From: Notospermus geniculatus
Taxonomy: Eukaryota; Nemertea; Pilidiophora; Heteronemertea; Lineidae
Length of the DNA stretch: 64,000 nt
Reading direction: 5' to 3'
NCBI GenBank assembly: GCA_002633025.1
Contig: NMRB01000603.1
Coordinates: 82,941-146,940 of the forward strand
Below are positions 17,961 through 29,030 of this stretch, one piece after another. The position numbers and the translations under genes were made by a program. Every line of letters starts with the position of its first letter. The stretch's first letter is position 1. The notes under the pieces were generated by a model. The model did not search any database. It saw only the letters and a program-made list of their open reading frames with translations, and was not told the origin of the DNA.

Positions 17961-18152
17961 GACAGGTGTCACATGATGTTTCGATATCCAGATGGTGAAT
18001 TTACCACGATTGGGTGGGGTGAAACGTCTACTGAACGGCACCGCCTGCTGGTGTCCTTCAAATTTTGTTATGGTGTCGGGATAACCACACAGGATGATCG
18101 ACAGGTTGTGCATCAGACAATAATTTCAAGTGAACACAACGACTTCGCCTAA
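17961..18152 (+). CDS. Possible terminal exon, unidentified protein
   Basis: After the acceptor CCTTTTGGCAG a frame of 63 codons runs to TAA at 18150-18152, with protein-like composition (RYPDGEFTTIGWGETSTERH, then VSFKFCYG and SSEHNDFA). I do not recognise it. A competing minus-strand frame over the same bases (ATG at 18113) also looks plausible, so the strand is uncertain. The foldback at 17823-17946 ends only 14 bp before it, so the acceptor would lie right at a transposon edge. No matching upstream exon was found. Confidence 0.2.
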   Translation, partial: DRCHMMFRYPDGEFTTIGWGETSTERHRLLVSFKFCYGVGITTQDDRQVVHQTIISSEHNDFA

Positions 18153-18500
18153 TATACCAGGCCTGTACCATACTCAAGACAATATAAGGGCTGGCGAAAG
18201 GCCTGCAAGTTGAAAATCGTAGGCCTATAGGCTACCAGATGGGTACACAAAACAACTGTCCTAGCCTAGTTATGACCCCATGTAACCGTCCACAAAAATC
18301 AACTGAGCCTAGATCCAGCCCCTGCCCCGCCTATACCGGATCTCCAAGCTCACTGTAACCGCTTCCGAATCTCTACTCAGATTCAGCTTGATGGTTCCCT
18401 TTGGATGTTGAAGAAAATACTTTCTGTAGATTGTGTCGGTAAGCGGGTCTTCTGATCAGTCATGAAATCAAAACAGTTTAAGCACCATTGGTCAACACGC

Positions 18501-18690
18501 TAAAGCCCCCGTCACATATCCACCGGGTCCCGTACGATTTTCCCCACCCAGCGGCTCGCCGTGGATTTTAGAGACAGTACGGGTCCATACGATTTTCATT
18601 TCTACGGTTTTCATTCTCCGGGAATCAGGGGAAATCTGTCTGTTTTTACTCGCCGTACCGGCCCCGGAGTGGATATGTGACAGGGGCTTA
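18501..18690. mobile_element. MITE (TAAAGCCCCCGTCACATATCC ends)
   Basis: GCCCCCGTCACATATCC on the left pairs with GGATATGTGACAGGGGC on the right across 190 bp. The CCCCGTCACA tip resembles the element at 22538-23248, suggesting one superfamily. Confidence 0.75.
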
Positions 18691-18874
18691 AGACCAGTTC
18701 TGGTAAAAAGTGGGAAAAAATCTGGGACCTTATCTGCTTCAGCCGCACTGAGGGATGGAAGTACAAATGTAGAAACTTTCAGAAATGTTTTGGATTCAAA
18801 GAGTCCTGCATAAAGATTAGGAACAGGCTTAAAGCCTGAATGCTAGGCCTATTTTAGATTAAATGAGACAAAAG

Positions 18875-19097
18875 TTATTTTACAACATACACTTTATCAA
18901 GGGCATAAACCAATGACTTCTTCTTTTCAACAGGAAATCGAGTCCATTCACCCACTGGTATAAAAATATAAATAGTTTTTATCTCTGAACTGTGTTCAAA
19001 CATCGTCCATCTCGTGCGGAGTTCCTGTGTCTGACAATAGATGGCGTTCCATAAATCCAGTCTTGCATCAGAGTTGCCATTCCTGCAATGATAAGGA
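18875..19097 (-). CDS. Possible exon, unidentified
   Basis: On the minus strand, TTATCATTGCAG near 19098 is a good splice acceptor followed by 70-odd open codons (LDLWNAIYCQTQELRTRW and IYIFIPVGEWTRFPVEKKKS) ending in TAA near 18875. I do not recognise the protein. A second frame directly after the same acceptor (MATLMQDWIYG) is also open for 30 codons, so this could equally be a 5' exon or chance. Confidence 0.2.
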
Positions 19098-19326
19098 CAC
19101 AACTAGAAATCAGTCAAAAAATCCACCCGGTAAAAAACGAAGACCTTGGAAAAGGAATCCAACGAACACAGCAACGTCTAGCGTCATCATATGAAACTAA
19201 GGATGCGTATTTCCTACGTATTGTGCGTGACCCAGACCAATTAAATGTTAAAGTTTTGAATGGATAAAAGAGTGTTCATCATCTGATGGGTAGTGGGTTT
19301 ACGACACCACCCTGCGCAATGAAACC

Positions 19327-19715
19327 CTGCTTTTTTGTTTTCGTTTCCTTTTGCTTTTGGCGTTCCTTTCGCTTTTGGCTTCTCTTTTCTGTTTATTTTT
19401 TGTTTTTGTTCTTGTTTTGTTTTTGATTTTTCCTTTGTCTTTTCTTCTTTTGTTTTTGATTTTTTTCCTTTGTTTCTTTTTCTTTTGGGTTTTTCTTTTT
19501 TTCTCGTCGGTTTTACTTTTTCTGTAGTTTTTGTTTTTTTCTTTTTTACTATTTCTTTTGTTGTTTTCTTTTTCTTCTGTTTTTTGTTATTTTGTTTTTT
19601 CTCTTTTACTGTTTCTGCTGTCTTCTTTTGTTTTTACTTTTACTTTTGTTTTTTTCTATTTCTTTTATTCTTTTTCTTTTGTTTCTGCTTTCTTTTGTTG
19701 TTGCCTTTACTTTTG
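19327..19715. repeat. T-rich polypyrimidine low-complexity tract
   Basis: Nearly 400 bp of TTTTG/TTTTC words with almost no A. Overlapping frames encode only Phe, Val, Leu and Ser and are not genes. Its complement is an A/G-rich strand. Confidence 0.9.
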
Positions 19716-20123
19716 TTAAACATCACAGCCAGGCTACCAGCCCGCTGCCTGCAGTTAAACTGTCAACGGTTGCTAACCTTGACCTGATTTTATTGGCGGT
19801 CTCTCCTACAGCCGATAAATTACCAGTCAGAGGCCATATAATTGGAGAGCGCATTTTTTTCTTTGGTTTGCAATACATTGAAGAATACTTAAAAAGGCCG
19901 ATAAAGCTATGTATTGGATCGACAAGTCTTTCTCATGAATTTCTCAACAATTTCTTCAGATTTTTCGCCACTGGCACGCTGCTGCACCCACCGATAAATG
20001 ATATACATTAGCGTCATAGAACCCAGGCGTAAGAAATCCAAAATATCACAATTGTTGCCATGGTTATGCGGTAATAACACACTGTGGAACANCTATGATT
20101 TTTTGCCGGGGTCTTCCTTTTTT

Positions 20124-20305
20124 ACCTGGTGGGGTCTTCCTTTTTTAGGTCTTAGATCTTTGTTTTTTACTTTTTCAGGATTGGGGGTCTTAGGTCTTTG
20201 GGGTCTTAGGTCTTAGGGTCTTCGTTTTTTATACACCCTATCGGCGGTTTAGTTAATGGGAAAATGCGTTATAACTAACTGCCGATAGGGGCCGGTAGCA
20301 CTACC
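20124..20305. repeat. GGGGTCTTAGGTCTT-type repeat and short inverted repeat
   Basis: GGTCTT recurs about eight times at 20124-20225. It is followed by an inverted pair, CCCTATCGGCGGTTTAG and CTAACTGCCGATAGGG (20237-20290). A single N lies at 20092. Confidence 0.6.
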
Positions 20306-20654
20306 GGACTTTCTGTGCGGTCGACCCAGGTTTGGTTGATATATTACTCATAATTTGGCTCCCGTAACCTTTGCAAAAGAGGTCAACGCACCACAGTTGG
20401 AAAATGAAGAAGTGAATTCCCTCATTTTAAAACTTTAAGCCATACCCTCAAACTTTTGCACATCAGTAAGCCTATGTACCAAGACCTCACCTTTAACTCT
20501 CCAAACAGCCGCCATCTTGTTTTTCAAAAAAACATCCACCAACATGACGTCATCAATTTGAAAATTCCCCAATTGATTGATACTACTCCCATGCCCCTAA
20601 GAGAGGAAACATTTTCGAATGTCGTGCTGGAAAAATCTTGTAGTCTCGCGCAGG

Positions 20655-21158
20655 TCAGGAGAGATATTGTCCAAATGCATCGTATGACTTCCCACCTTCG
20701 GCGCCTCCTTGCTTCTGCCTGCTGCCGCTAGGTTTTTGTTTTTGTAAACTTGGCACGGACATGTAACCACGTCCGTGCTGATTGCCCCGGTTGTTCCCGT
20801 CCTGCCGGGAAAAGCCAGAATGCGCCATTGAAATAGAGATTGTCGGTCTGACAGGAAGCGTCGACACACCCTTTTGTGGTCCGTTTCTTGTCCTAGTCCC
20901 TGTGTACCCTCGGTTCTCCCCTAAGCATCCGCACGTAGCCGTTTCGTTTTCACCATCCTTTGTCTTAAACACAGACAACAGGCTCCAGTCCCGACACTTT
21001 CCTCGCTTTCGGTAGTGGTAATGCAGGAATGACCCGATTAGAAAGCCAATGAATATGAAAGCTATGAGGAAATATGGAATCCAAAGTACATTTGCGGGGA
21101 CATGGGCTTTACTGGTTGGGGTGACCTGTTTATTCGGGTCTGGTGTCGTCACCACCAT
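20655..21158 (-). CDS. Small single-pass membrane protein, unidentified
   Basis: An uninterrupted 167-codon frame starts at the ATG at 21158 and stops at 20655. The N-terminal 23 residues are Thr/Pro-rich. A strong membrane helix follows (about residues 24-46, PYFLIAFIFIGFLIGSFLHY), then a basic stop-transfer HYRKRGKCR and a long cytoplasmic tail rich in Gly, Gln, Ser and Arg, with no domain I recognise. There is no cleavable signal peptide, so the likely topology is N-terminus outside and tail in the cytosol. The composition and the hydrophobic-basic order argue for a real gene. It could be one exon of a larger gene, since the tail is low in complexity and I found no clear poly(A) signal close downstream. 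Function unknown. Confidence 0.6.
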   Translation of the reverse strand: MVVTTPDPNKQVTPTSKAHVPANVLWIPYFLIAFIFIGFLIGSFLHYHYRKRGKCRDWSLLSVFKTKDGENETATCGCLGENRGYTGTRTRNGPQKGVSTLPVRPTISISMAHSGFSRQDGNNRGNQHGRGYMSVPSLQKQKPSGSRQKQGGAEGGKSYDAFGQYLS

Positions 21159-22535
21159 TGCAAATTTGTAACAACTGATCGTCTTGTTTTTTTGGAATTA
21201 TGGGGCAGCTTGCCCCGCCATGTTGAATTCAGCGCCGCCTATCGGTCAGTCCTTTGTTGTTGCCATGGTGACTGAAGTGTTGACCATTCTCATTGGTTGA
21301 CTTGAATCACGATGTCCAATGATGTATCACCTTTTATCTGCCATCACCTCAGTTTGTGAAGAAAACTGAAACGATAAAATGAATGCACGAATCAACATTA
21401 TGCTTCGAACAAACGTTCTTAGGACATAAAAAAGAGACTTGCAAGCCACACACAGGATACTCAGCCGAAAAGGCACCGTATGACAGACACACCGCTTCTG
21501 ACCGTGGGCTTGGAGCGGCCAATGAAGCAATTCAAGGTGCTGAGGGAAGCTGCAATGTCCTTCGTGGCCAAAACACTTAAACACCGACCAGGTTTGCACT
21601 ATACTGATGACTGAAGACATTGTTTGGGAACACCATGATGGTCCCAAATCTGGGCAGGGCACAAAATGATATAATCAGAAAAGTCGTCTCCGAATCTTGC
21701 AAATTTTCGACCCCAACCGGGGTCTTCCTCAGGCACTTTCTTCCGAGATTACATGGCAGAATACAAAAGCTAAAAGTGGACCTGCCCATGGTCTCTCCAG
21801 GTCTCTAGTTGTCTATTGTATGAATACTTGGATATAGGAGCGTGAGAAAACGTTACACCAATATCATAGAATCTCATGTTCCCAATATAGGATGGCCCCT
21901 AACAATACATTTACGGATTAAGTGACACAATTCAATTGGACTCCAGAGAGACCAAGACCCTTAATCCTGTGATATACATACAGAGATACAATACAGGCGG
22001 GCGGGGGCATTAGATTCTGACATACCTTTGAAGATTTCGAGGGATTGGATGGGAAAATAATAAGATCTGGTCACAGAGGAAAAGGGTTATAAGATGAGGG
22101 ATGTCACGTGACAGAGGATATCTTTGTAACGCATGAAAGGATTGGGGTGATTGCGAACGTGATTGATGACGGATGTTCACTTTCTGATCAAATTGGGAGG
22201 GAGATTGGCGAGGTGAATTGTGGGAACTAATCGAGTCACCCATAGTGGGTATTGGTCTTGGAATTATGCTTCTATCTCTCTTTGAATTCGAGGTATGTAG
22301 AAAAAGGTGTTCAAAATGGTGGCCATATTGGAATCCAAGATGGCGGGTCTCAGGGTGATTTCATCGGGGCTCCCGTTCTGGAATGATAGGTGTTGGTCCA
22401 AATTACGTCTATGCCAAATTTGGTGCTTTTATCACAAAATGAACGATTTGACCATTTTTCTGGCCCTCCCTACTATCAGTGTACTGATCTAGAGAAGCCT
22501 CAACGTTCCGATTCCTCACTCGAGGCGTGTGGAGG
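21159..22535. other. Intergenic region, no gene recognised
   Basis: This includes the likely promoter side of the membrane-protein gene, the CGACCCCAACCGGGGTC repeat, and a stretch at 21845-22020 with ATAGAATCT..ATG..CCCCTAACAATACATTTAC and GGGGGCATTAGATTCTGA. That wording recurs at 49990-50100, 53885-54185 and 55490-55550. No frame here reads as a conserved protein. Confidence 0.5.
21684..21752 (+). repeat. Dispersed repeat with CGACCCCAACCGGGGTCTTC
   Basis: The block TTGCAAATTTTCGACCCCAA..GGGGTCTTCCTCAGGCACTTTC occurs here and inverted at 40832-40903. A shorter version sits in both arms of the palindrome at 39949-40147. Read on the other strand it gives CCTGAGGAAGACCCC, a phrase I associate with the 3' part of some retroelements, but no enzyme domain is present. 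Confidence 0.65.
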
Positions 22536-22537
22536 TA

Positions 22538-23248
22538 ATACCCCCGTCACACTAGAGGCGGAATGAGCAGGAATGCCGTCGGAATGACAATTCGTAGTTC
22601 ATTCCTGGACAATCGAAGTGCATTCTAAAAATTCTGACTGGGTTCCGACTGCGTTCGTAATGTTCCGGCCCGTTCCTGTGGTCTGTCGGAATGTTTTGAG
22701 CATGTTCAAAACTATCGAGGTGCGTTCCAAGTGGAGAAATATCGAACGGCATTTGAAGTGTATTCTATCTGCATTCTTACTGCGTTCTAAATAGTCCGAC
22801 TGCGTTCTAAATAGTCCGACAGCCTTCCAACAGCATTTGAAACATTCTGATCGCATTCGAAGGACAATCGAAAGGTCCAGGGTCCATACCCTGCCCGTTG
22901 AGCTCAGACTCATGAAAATTTTAGATTCAGCAGCCTGTCGGGGACCATTCTTGCGGCATGCGAGATACACTCGGGAAATTCCTGTTACATTCGAAGTACA
23001 TTCCAGTTGTATTTTTTGTCTTCGGGAGGCATTCTTCGTGAATTCTTCGACATTCTACCGATATTCTGCAGCCATTCTGCGGGATTTCTGACCAAATTCG
23101 AGGTGAATTCGAACTGTGTTCCAAGTATTTGAAGTGCAATCTTTCAAAGCTAATTCTCTCCCGAATCCAGCTCGAATTTTGCAAATTTTCTCATTCCGGC
23201 TGGTTCTGCTTGATTCCTGCTGATTCAAACTAAGTGTGACGGGGGTAT
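22538..23248. mobile_element. 711-bp non-autonomous DNA transposon (ATACCCCCGTCACACT ends)
   Basis: The 16-bp terminus ATACCCCCGTCACACT is perfectly inverted at the far end (AGTGTGACGGGGGTAT). The interior is built from degenerate ATTC(C/T)GA-type words (GACTGCGTTCTAAATAGTCC occurs twice in tandem) and has no transposase. The overlapping open frames on both strands reflect this low-complexity structure. Confidence 0.85.
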
Positions 23249-23569
23249 AAAGTTTGCGTCCAATGGGGAGTTCTGACCAAACATTAGAAAATATGAACAG
23301 CAACCGCTGGAAATCGAACTGCAATCGAAATGGAAAAAACTGCAATCATCAGTATGACCTGGAGTCGTAGCTGAAAAAGCCGTTGGGTGGCGCTGTAGTC
23401 GTTTGGAGTAGTCACAGGAGATCAAAACTAAATGTAAACAAACTCTCCGAATTTTGTTACGTCTTTATACCAGACAGTCATCACCCTTTTGTCTCGGTAC
23501 CATTTATTCCCTCATTATTCCTTCAATAACAATTATTAATGGGAATCAATACGCGATAAAAACAGCGAA

Positions 23570-24006
23570 GGTCCAATCAGCGTCGTATTAGAGATACGAA
23601 TCGGCGGCTATAAAAATGTTAACGCCAGGGGCGTTTGTATTGAGGCAGACGATTGGCCATCACTTTGGTAATCAAGCGTCGTGATTGAAGCAGAAGCATC
23701 GTTGAATAGAAGAAATATTGACATTTTCTTATTCAATTGATTGGAGGAGATTGGTGTTATTTGCATAACATGGCGATCAGATTTCCGAGGGTAATTACCT
23801 GCTGCGTATCAATGGCTGGCTTTTATGCAAACAACATGAGTATCGTGTCAGTCTTAAGCTTTGGGTTTCTTGAGAAGGGAAGCAAATACCGTACAAACCA
23901 ACCCTTGGACGTACATTGTACGTATGGTCGCTTGAAACAGACCCGCAGTCGGACAGCTATCAGGAAGCATCGGCTGGTGATGTTTGGATTTGATTTACAA
24001 TTGTAA
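23570..24006 (+). promoter_or_regulatory. Candidate CCAAT/TATA promoter and short ORF
   Basis: CCAAT at 23573-23577 is followed by TATAAAAA at 23609-23616. The first ATG in a fair context (AACATGGCG, 23770) opens 78 codons to TAA at 24006, starting MAIRFPRVITCCVSMAG. A donor-like AGG|GTAATT at codon 7 could instead end a first exon. ATTTGCAT and ATGCAAA octamer-type words lie at 23760 and 23823. I do not recognise the peptide. The spacing of the core elements is right for a promoter, but transcription is unproven. Confidence 0.3.
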
Positions 24007-24030
24007 AAGGTGCTTACAGGTAGACATTGC

Positions 24031-24190
24031 GTCTAGCAACTCGCGTATTGCCAAAAGATGGCAGCAAAGTTCTAGCGGACCAATGCAAAGAAATTTCTTG
24101 ATTGGTGTTCAATCAAGAATGAATGGATCCGCTATATGCATTGGTTTGGGCCGTAGTGACACCTATTGGTCAACTCACTGACAGCTCCTA
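24031..24190 (+). mobile_element. Family-T element, copy 1 (AGCGGACCAAT core)
   Basis: One of four copies of an element of about 165 bp containing CCAAAAGATGGCAGCAAAG, TTCTAGCGGACCAATG and AGTGACACCTATTGGTCAAC. The others are 44805-44972 (+), 53975-54130 (-) and 55696-55867 (+). Tips read AATAGGAGCAGTCAGC / GCTGACAGCTGCTATT where complete. Confidence 0.75.
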
Positions 24191-24840
24191 TTCAGTGACC
24201 ATGCGGGAGGGGGGGGGGTTGGGCTTTGGTATGTCGAGGTAGAAATTCATATGAGATTTCTAATACGAGATTTAGAGACGCGGTGGGCACAGATAAAATT
24301 CGACGCTTACCCGTGGCCATTTAAAGCTCGGCCCACATATATACATGTACATTTTCCATGTACACCCATGTATTCTCTGGAAAAGAAAATGGTACGTCGG
24401 CGTCGCATCAAAATGCAATTTTCCATTAAAATCAATACTCGACGTGTTTATTCTTGTAGCGCACAAACTGCCAACATCTCCCTATTGATTTCTGCCAATG
24501 CATCCTATTGATCACTGCCAACTGATTGGAGCTAAATCACGGGAGATAAGACGTTTAGGGATAGGTAATGGATCGGGGGAAGATAAGTCTGGGTGACGGC
24601 TGGGCCGCTGTTCACGTGATAGGCAGGTGACACCAGTCGATTGGTTTGAGACGAGATCGTGGTTAATGGATTGGTCATGTTATCGGTGTCCATTTGGCCG
24701 GGATGGTGGGAGGATTGCGCGGATGACCCAGATGGGTTTCATCTGTCGAGCTCCGTGGAGAAGCTGTTACCACCCAGCAAATGGACCAAGTATCAGAAAA
24801 GAGTGGATGATGAAATGTGAGCCGGCTGACTGAGTTAAAG

Positions 24841-25311
24841 GGAATTTAGTCGCGGCAGTCAAAAATGACGCCAAGAATAATTTCATGGCCCACGAAACGA
24901 AATTCATAATTTCAAAATTACAAATTTCATATTTTAGCGCTGATTATACCACTACGAAAGCCTAGATTTGCAGTTAAAGGAGCATGGTATTGGATCTCTA
25001 ATGCGTTATTTGACTGCCGACGTAGAGGGAGACACCTAGCGGCAGCAATACGAACTACAAAAATGCATTACAAAATGTACGTAGTAAATCGGGTCAATTC
25101 GCCGACAACGTAGTTAGTCCCTGGGTTGGAGAGTGGCGCGGTGCCGCCGGCTGTCGAGAAAAAGTGGCAATACCGTGGAATTAGTCGTGGCAGTCAAAAA
25201 TGATACTAAGAATAATTTCATGGCCCACGAAATTCACAATTTCAAAATTACAAATTTCATATTTTAGCGGCCGGGATTATACCCCTACGAGAGCATAGGT
25301 TTGCAGTTGAC
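24841..25311 (+). mobile_element. Family-S type A element between two direct repeats
   Basis: A family-S element (24973-25178: TTAAAGGAGCATGGTATT to GGCAATACCGTGG) sits between two similar 130-bp direct copies (24841-24975 and 25179-25311), each beginning AATT(T)AGTCG and holding AATAATTTCATGGCCCACGA. The flanks are too long for a target duplication. They look like a local duplication, or an element inserted into one member of a tandem pair. Confidence 0.7.
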
Positions 25312-25437
25312 CGTGTTCTAAATGCTACTCGAACGGAGCAAAGCCACAGCAGTTGTGCAAATATGCTCTTAGTAGGCAATAAATTCCCCATGTGAGTAAA
25401 GTAATAGATTCAAGACCAATCGGGCATGGGGATACAC

Positions 25438-25684
25438 ATTATAGAGTTTTCGCAAAGCCCCCGAAACGCGAACGCGAACGCCAAACCCATTGTTCGATGC
25501 TACGAAGAGACCACCGAACAAAAGGATACGTTCCCGTTGGCGTTTCGGGGGCTTTGCGAAAACTCCCTATTATAGAGTTTTCAACGCCAACGCGAACGTC
25601 TATCCTTTTGTTCGGTGCTCTCTTCGTGGCATCGAACAATGGGTTCGGCGTTGGCGTTTCGGGGGCTCTGCGAAAACTCCCTAG
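25438..25684. mobile_element. Palindromic MITE pair (AGAGTTTTCGCAAAGCCCCC ends)
   Basis: GAGTTTTCGCAAAGCCCCCG at 25444, its inverse at 25538-25570, a second GAGTTTTC at 25575 and CGGGGGCTCTGCGAAAACTC ending at 25680 give two overlapping hairpins. The internal GTTCGGTG/CATCGAACAATGGG words also pair. This appears to be two head-to-head copies or one compound foldback. Confidence 0.75.
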
Positions 25685-26366
25685 GCTACTAAAACGCGGA
25701 CTTCATGCGGGTCTCCATTTGTGCAGTACAGAACGGACAGTCCGCATTTGACACAAGATAGACGTGGGTGTACCTGTGGCACATCCCAGTGCTGTGAAAG
25801 CCAGGTGCTGGTGTTTCCCTCCACAACGGAATAATATGTGATTCATAAACAGCATACGATATCAAAATTTTCATGCACAGATTACTTACTAACTGGGAAA
25901 AACGATTCGTTAGCAATTCCTAAAACAACACAGGTAGCAGAATTCCTCATTTAAGTGGTTTTCCGCACTCTAGGCCTAGAGGCATGGGAAACGTCGTGGT
26001 GTTTCAGGCCTACTTCACATCTGGATATAAGCCAGGCTGCAATGGGCATGAGTAAATAAACAGGTATAAATTGTATATGAAGTATTATGACGTGTGTATC
26101 TATACACAACAACACGGTTTCCAAAGTACGACATCATCAGAAGAATGCAGACATTTTGCCGGCAGGTGGCGGTATGATGTGCCAATTATGGGCGAACAGA
26201 ATGTTCATCCCATTTTTGAGACGTTTCCCGAGCCACAGCCAATGAGCACCACAACCAACTGCCTCAATAGGTGTCACCAGTGGTTAAAACTATTAAAACG
26301 AAAGGAACACAGTCCTGATCAATTTTTCACACAAAGGGTGTCCATTGTATAGGACCTAGTTTCGGT

Positions 26367-26602
26367 GTGCTGTCGACAGGCGGCGCTGATTGCGTCATTC
26401 TCCAATACGTAGTTTTGCCTTTGCCGTGTTGGAGAATGTAGGATTACAATACAATGCATGCGTGTATACCCTAGGAACGAGGGTTACTCTACATGGGGCG
26501 AGGTTGATAAGCGGTAGTTTAACAACATTGTCAATAGAGGTCTCCCTTAATGCAGGTATGTTTTGCACAGAATAGGGAAGGAATACCATGGCCCTTTGAT
26601 AG
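26367..26602 (+). mobile_element. Family-S type B element, left end damaged
   Basis: Shares GTCATTCTCCAATACGTAG, TGTTGGAGAATGTA, CCTAGGAACGAGGGTTACTC and TCAATAGAGGTCTCCCTTAA with the copies at 30408-30677, 32535-32857, 53512-53729 and 61665-61951. The right tip reads GAATACCATGGCCCTTTGAT. Confidence 0.75.
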
Positions 26603-26708
26603 GTAACATGGAAAAATTTTAAATATTCAGATAAAAAATTACAAAAAATATAAAAAAATAATTGAGTGTAAAAAATGCTGTCGTATTATGAGTGAATCCA
26701 GCCAGGTA

Positions 26709-26871
26709 TCAATCGCAGCAATTAACTGTAAGCAATTTCTGAAATTCAAGATCACCCAAGCTGATACTTCCACTCACAAGCTGCATCAGCCGCTCAGACT
26801 CATCAACGTGATTGTTTTGTTCAGATGTGTTTCCTCCCGTAACTAACCAGCCACTGATTCTTCCATCATCC
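26709..26871 (-). CDS. Possible terminal exon, unidentified
   Basis: After the minus-strand acceptor CATTTCACCAG, 53 codons are open to TGA at 26709, reading DDGRISGWLVTGGN, then HVDESERLMQLVSGSISLGD. The composition is protein-like, but I found no partner exon and do not recognise the family. Confidence 0.25.
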
Positions 26872-28189
26872 CTGGTGAAATGTCGAAGGTGAGCCGCAGG
26901 AAATCATTACTTGGGCCAATTTTCAACGAATACCGCGATTAAGACGTCAAAGATTTTATCAGCGGGAGGCGAACTTCTGATCATCAGTTTTTCGTACTGT
27001 CGGCATCTCGTCCTTTGAACTGACTCGAAGGTCAAGGTCATTCAGAAAATGGCGACGTCAAGAAAATCCTAGAAAAATTTAAAGCCACAGAAAGTGCTTG
27101 TTCGCCGACGTCAGTGTAGCGTAAAATGTACTGAGCTCTACATTAGAGCTCTGCCTGCAGTTTTTTCAATGTGTGCTGAAAAATAGGTCTTGATTCTCTG
27201 AAGTACGTGTCAGGCAAGCATTTTGTTGACCTTCACGGGGCGATGAGACCTCTACCTGTAGGCCTACTCTCCTAACACTTTGGAAATACTGTAAAATTCA
27301 ATACAGAGGGGCTATATAAAAGAACATTTATATAAAATTTCAGGAAGAGGGAGTAGCCTAAGTGGTAGTGTGGTGAAAATGAACCGTCTGAATTTAGGAA
27401 TAGGGAACCTTTACTACCGAGTTTAGTCGTGGCGAACCACTCCTCTCATTAATATCAGGACTGAGTGAGCGGTCGATGCCGCGTTTTCCAATCACCCAAC
27501 AGTTGATAAACCCACAATGCATATTTTATAGGTCAATTGCTCTACTTTTTTCGTTAATTGCAAATATGCGAAATTATCATGTCCAGGACTTGCACATAAA
27601 AAATGAAGGATATAACATGGTGTATACACATGTACATGTAGGGGCCTACATACAAATCAATATTGCTAGGCACGATGTAGGCCTACAGTTGTACAATTTG
27701 TGGGTATGTGATTCTTCATCAGCATAAAGACATTTTACCTTGGAGCTACTGACAGGTTAATAATAAATCACTGCGGAAAACTTTTTCCTAAATCACTGTG
27801 TAAACGTTACACCATCCAGGTACATATGTTATTGTCAATACTTGCTTCCGTCAAGGGTCCAAAAAGGCACAATGCATTGGAAACCAACTGTTTTATTTGC
27901 ATATGTAGGCCCTGTATTCAGTCATCTAGGCCCACTGCTGAAAAAAAATACAGTAACAAAGACGAAACAAACATCCATGGATGGCATTTAGATAGCGTGG
28001 GTCGTAGCTTGGTGTTTGTCTAAAGGATGTTGGTTTACTCATGTGTATCTCTTTGAAAAAAAATGTATCGGCAATGAGATTTAAAGGGAGAGGGCTAGGG
28101 AACAGGTTGTTTCGAATTGCCACCCACAGTGGGTATGTGAGAGAGGTACACAATGTCACGTGAACATCGCATTTCAATGAGGTTTGTAA

Positions 28190-28400
28190 AGGACCACGGT
28201 ATTGCCACTTTTTCTCTACAGCCGGCGCCACCGCGCCACTCTCCAACCCGGGGACTAACTACGTTGTCGGCGAATTGACCCGATTTACTACGTACATTTT
28301 GTAATGCATTTTTGTAGTTCGTCTTACTGCCGCTAGGTGGCTCCATCTACGTCGGCAGTCAAATAACGCATTTGAGATCCAATACCGTGCTCCTTTAAAA
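28190..28400 (-). mobile_element. Family-S type A element (inverted copy)
   Basis: Inverted relative of 24973-25178: CCACGGTATTGCCACTTTTT on the left, CTACTACG-type core words (TTTACTACGTACATTTTG, CTGCCGCTAGGTGGCTCC) and CCAATACCGTGCTCCTTTAA on the right. Full length, both ends present. Confidence 0.8.
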
Positions 28401-28523
28401 GAGAATGTCTTCCGTTCAATGCCTGTGTCATCCTGGTTGAACCATGCTGCTGAGTTGCTTTATTGACCAATGAGGACACTAGATTGGTTTCCAATCACAC
28501 AGGTAGGATTAAGTACTGACATC

Positions 28524-29030
28524 GACATTTTGGTTCCCGAAACCGCCGCTAGGGATAGAAGGTTTCGGTATTGGCCGCTATTTTATCCGACGTCATTTTA
28601 GGATTCCATTTTCCCGTCAAATTTCATTCTCCCCAGTCTAATAAAACGGCGACGATCTTGAGCTTTTGTTACAGATCTGCAACACGCACAAATATTCTCA
28701 TCAAGAAACTTCCTCGGTGTTGCCATTCCACGCGATACGGTATGTTCAATATCATCTTCGCTGGCAATCCATTCTAAAAATAACCCGTGATATTAACATG
28801 ATGATCTATAAATAGATCCGCGAGAACTTTTATGCCGCAAAGATGGCGGTCAATACCGAAGCCTTCTAGCCCTAGCGGCGGCTTCTGGTACCAAAATATG
28901 ACGTCAACAGCAAAGCAGCCGATGAAAAACTCCGCACTGATTGGTCAACTCCATTTGCCTTCATTCACAACAAAGGAGCAATCAGTGATTTTTCAACCAA
29001 TCAGCAACGCGTTTTTCATCGGCTGCTTTT
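28524..29030. mobile_element. Two adjacent foldback elements
   Basis: The first runs 28529-28897, with arms of about 58 bp (CATTTTGGTTCCCGAAACCG inverted as CTTCTGGTACCAAAAT; CCGCTAGGG inverted as CCCTAGCGG). The second, 28913-29029, pairs AGCAGCCGATGAAAAAC with GTTTTTCATCGGCTGCT. Interiors show no coding sequence. Confidence 0.7.

Noticed and set aside
19335-20011. Phe-rich frames of 60-150 codons
   Set aside because: Pure T-rich low complexity with no start context or domain.
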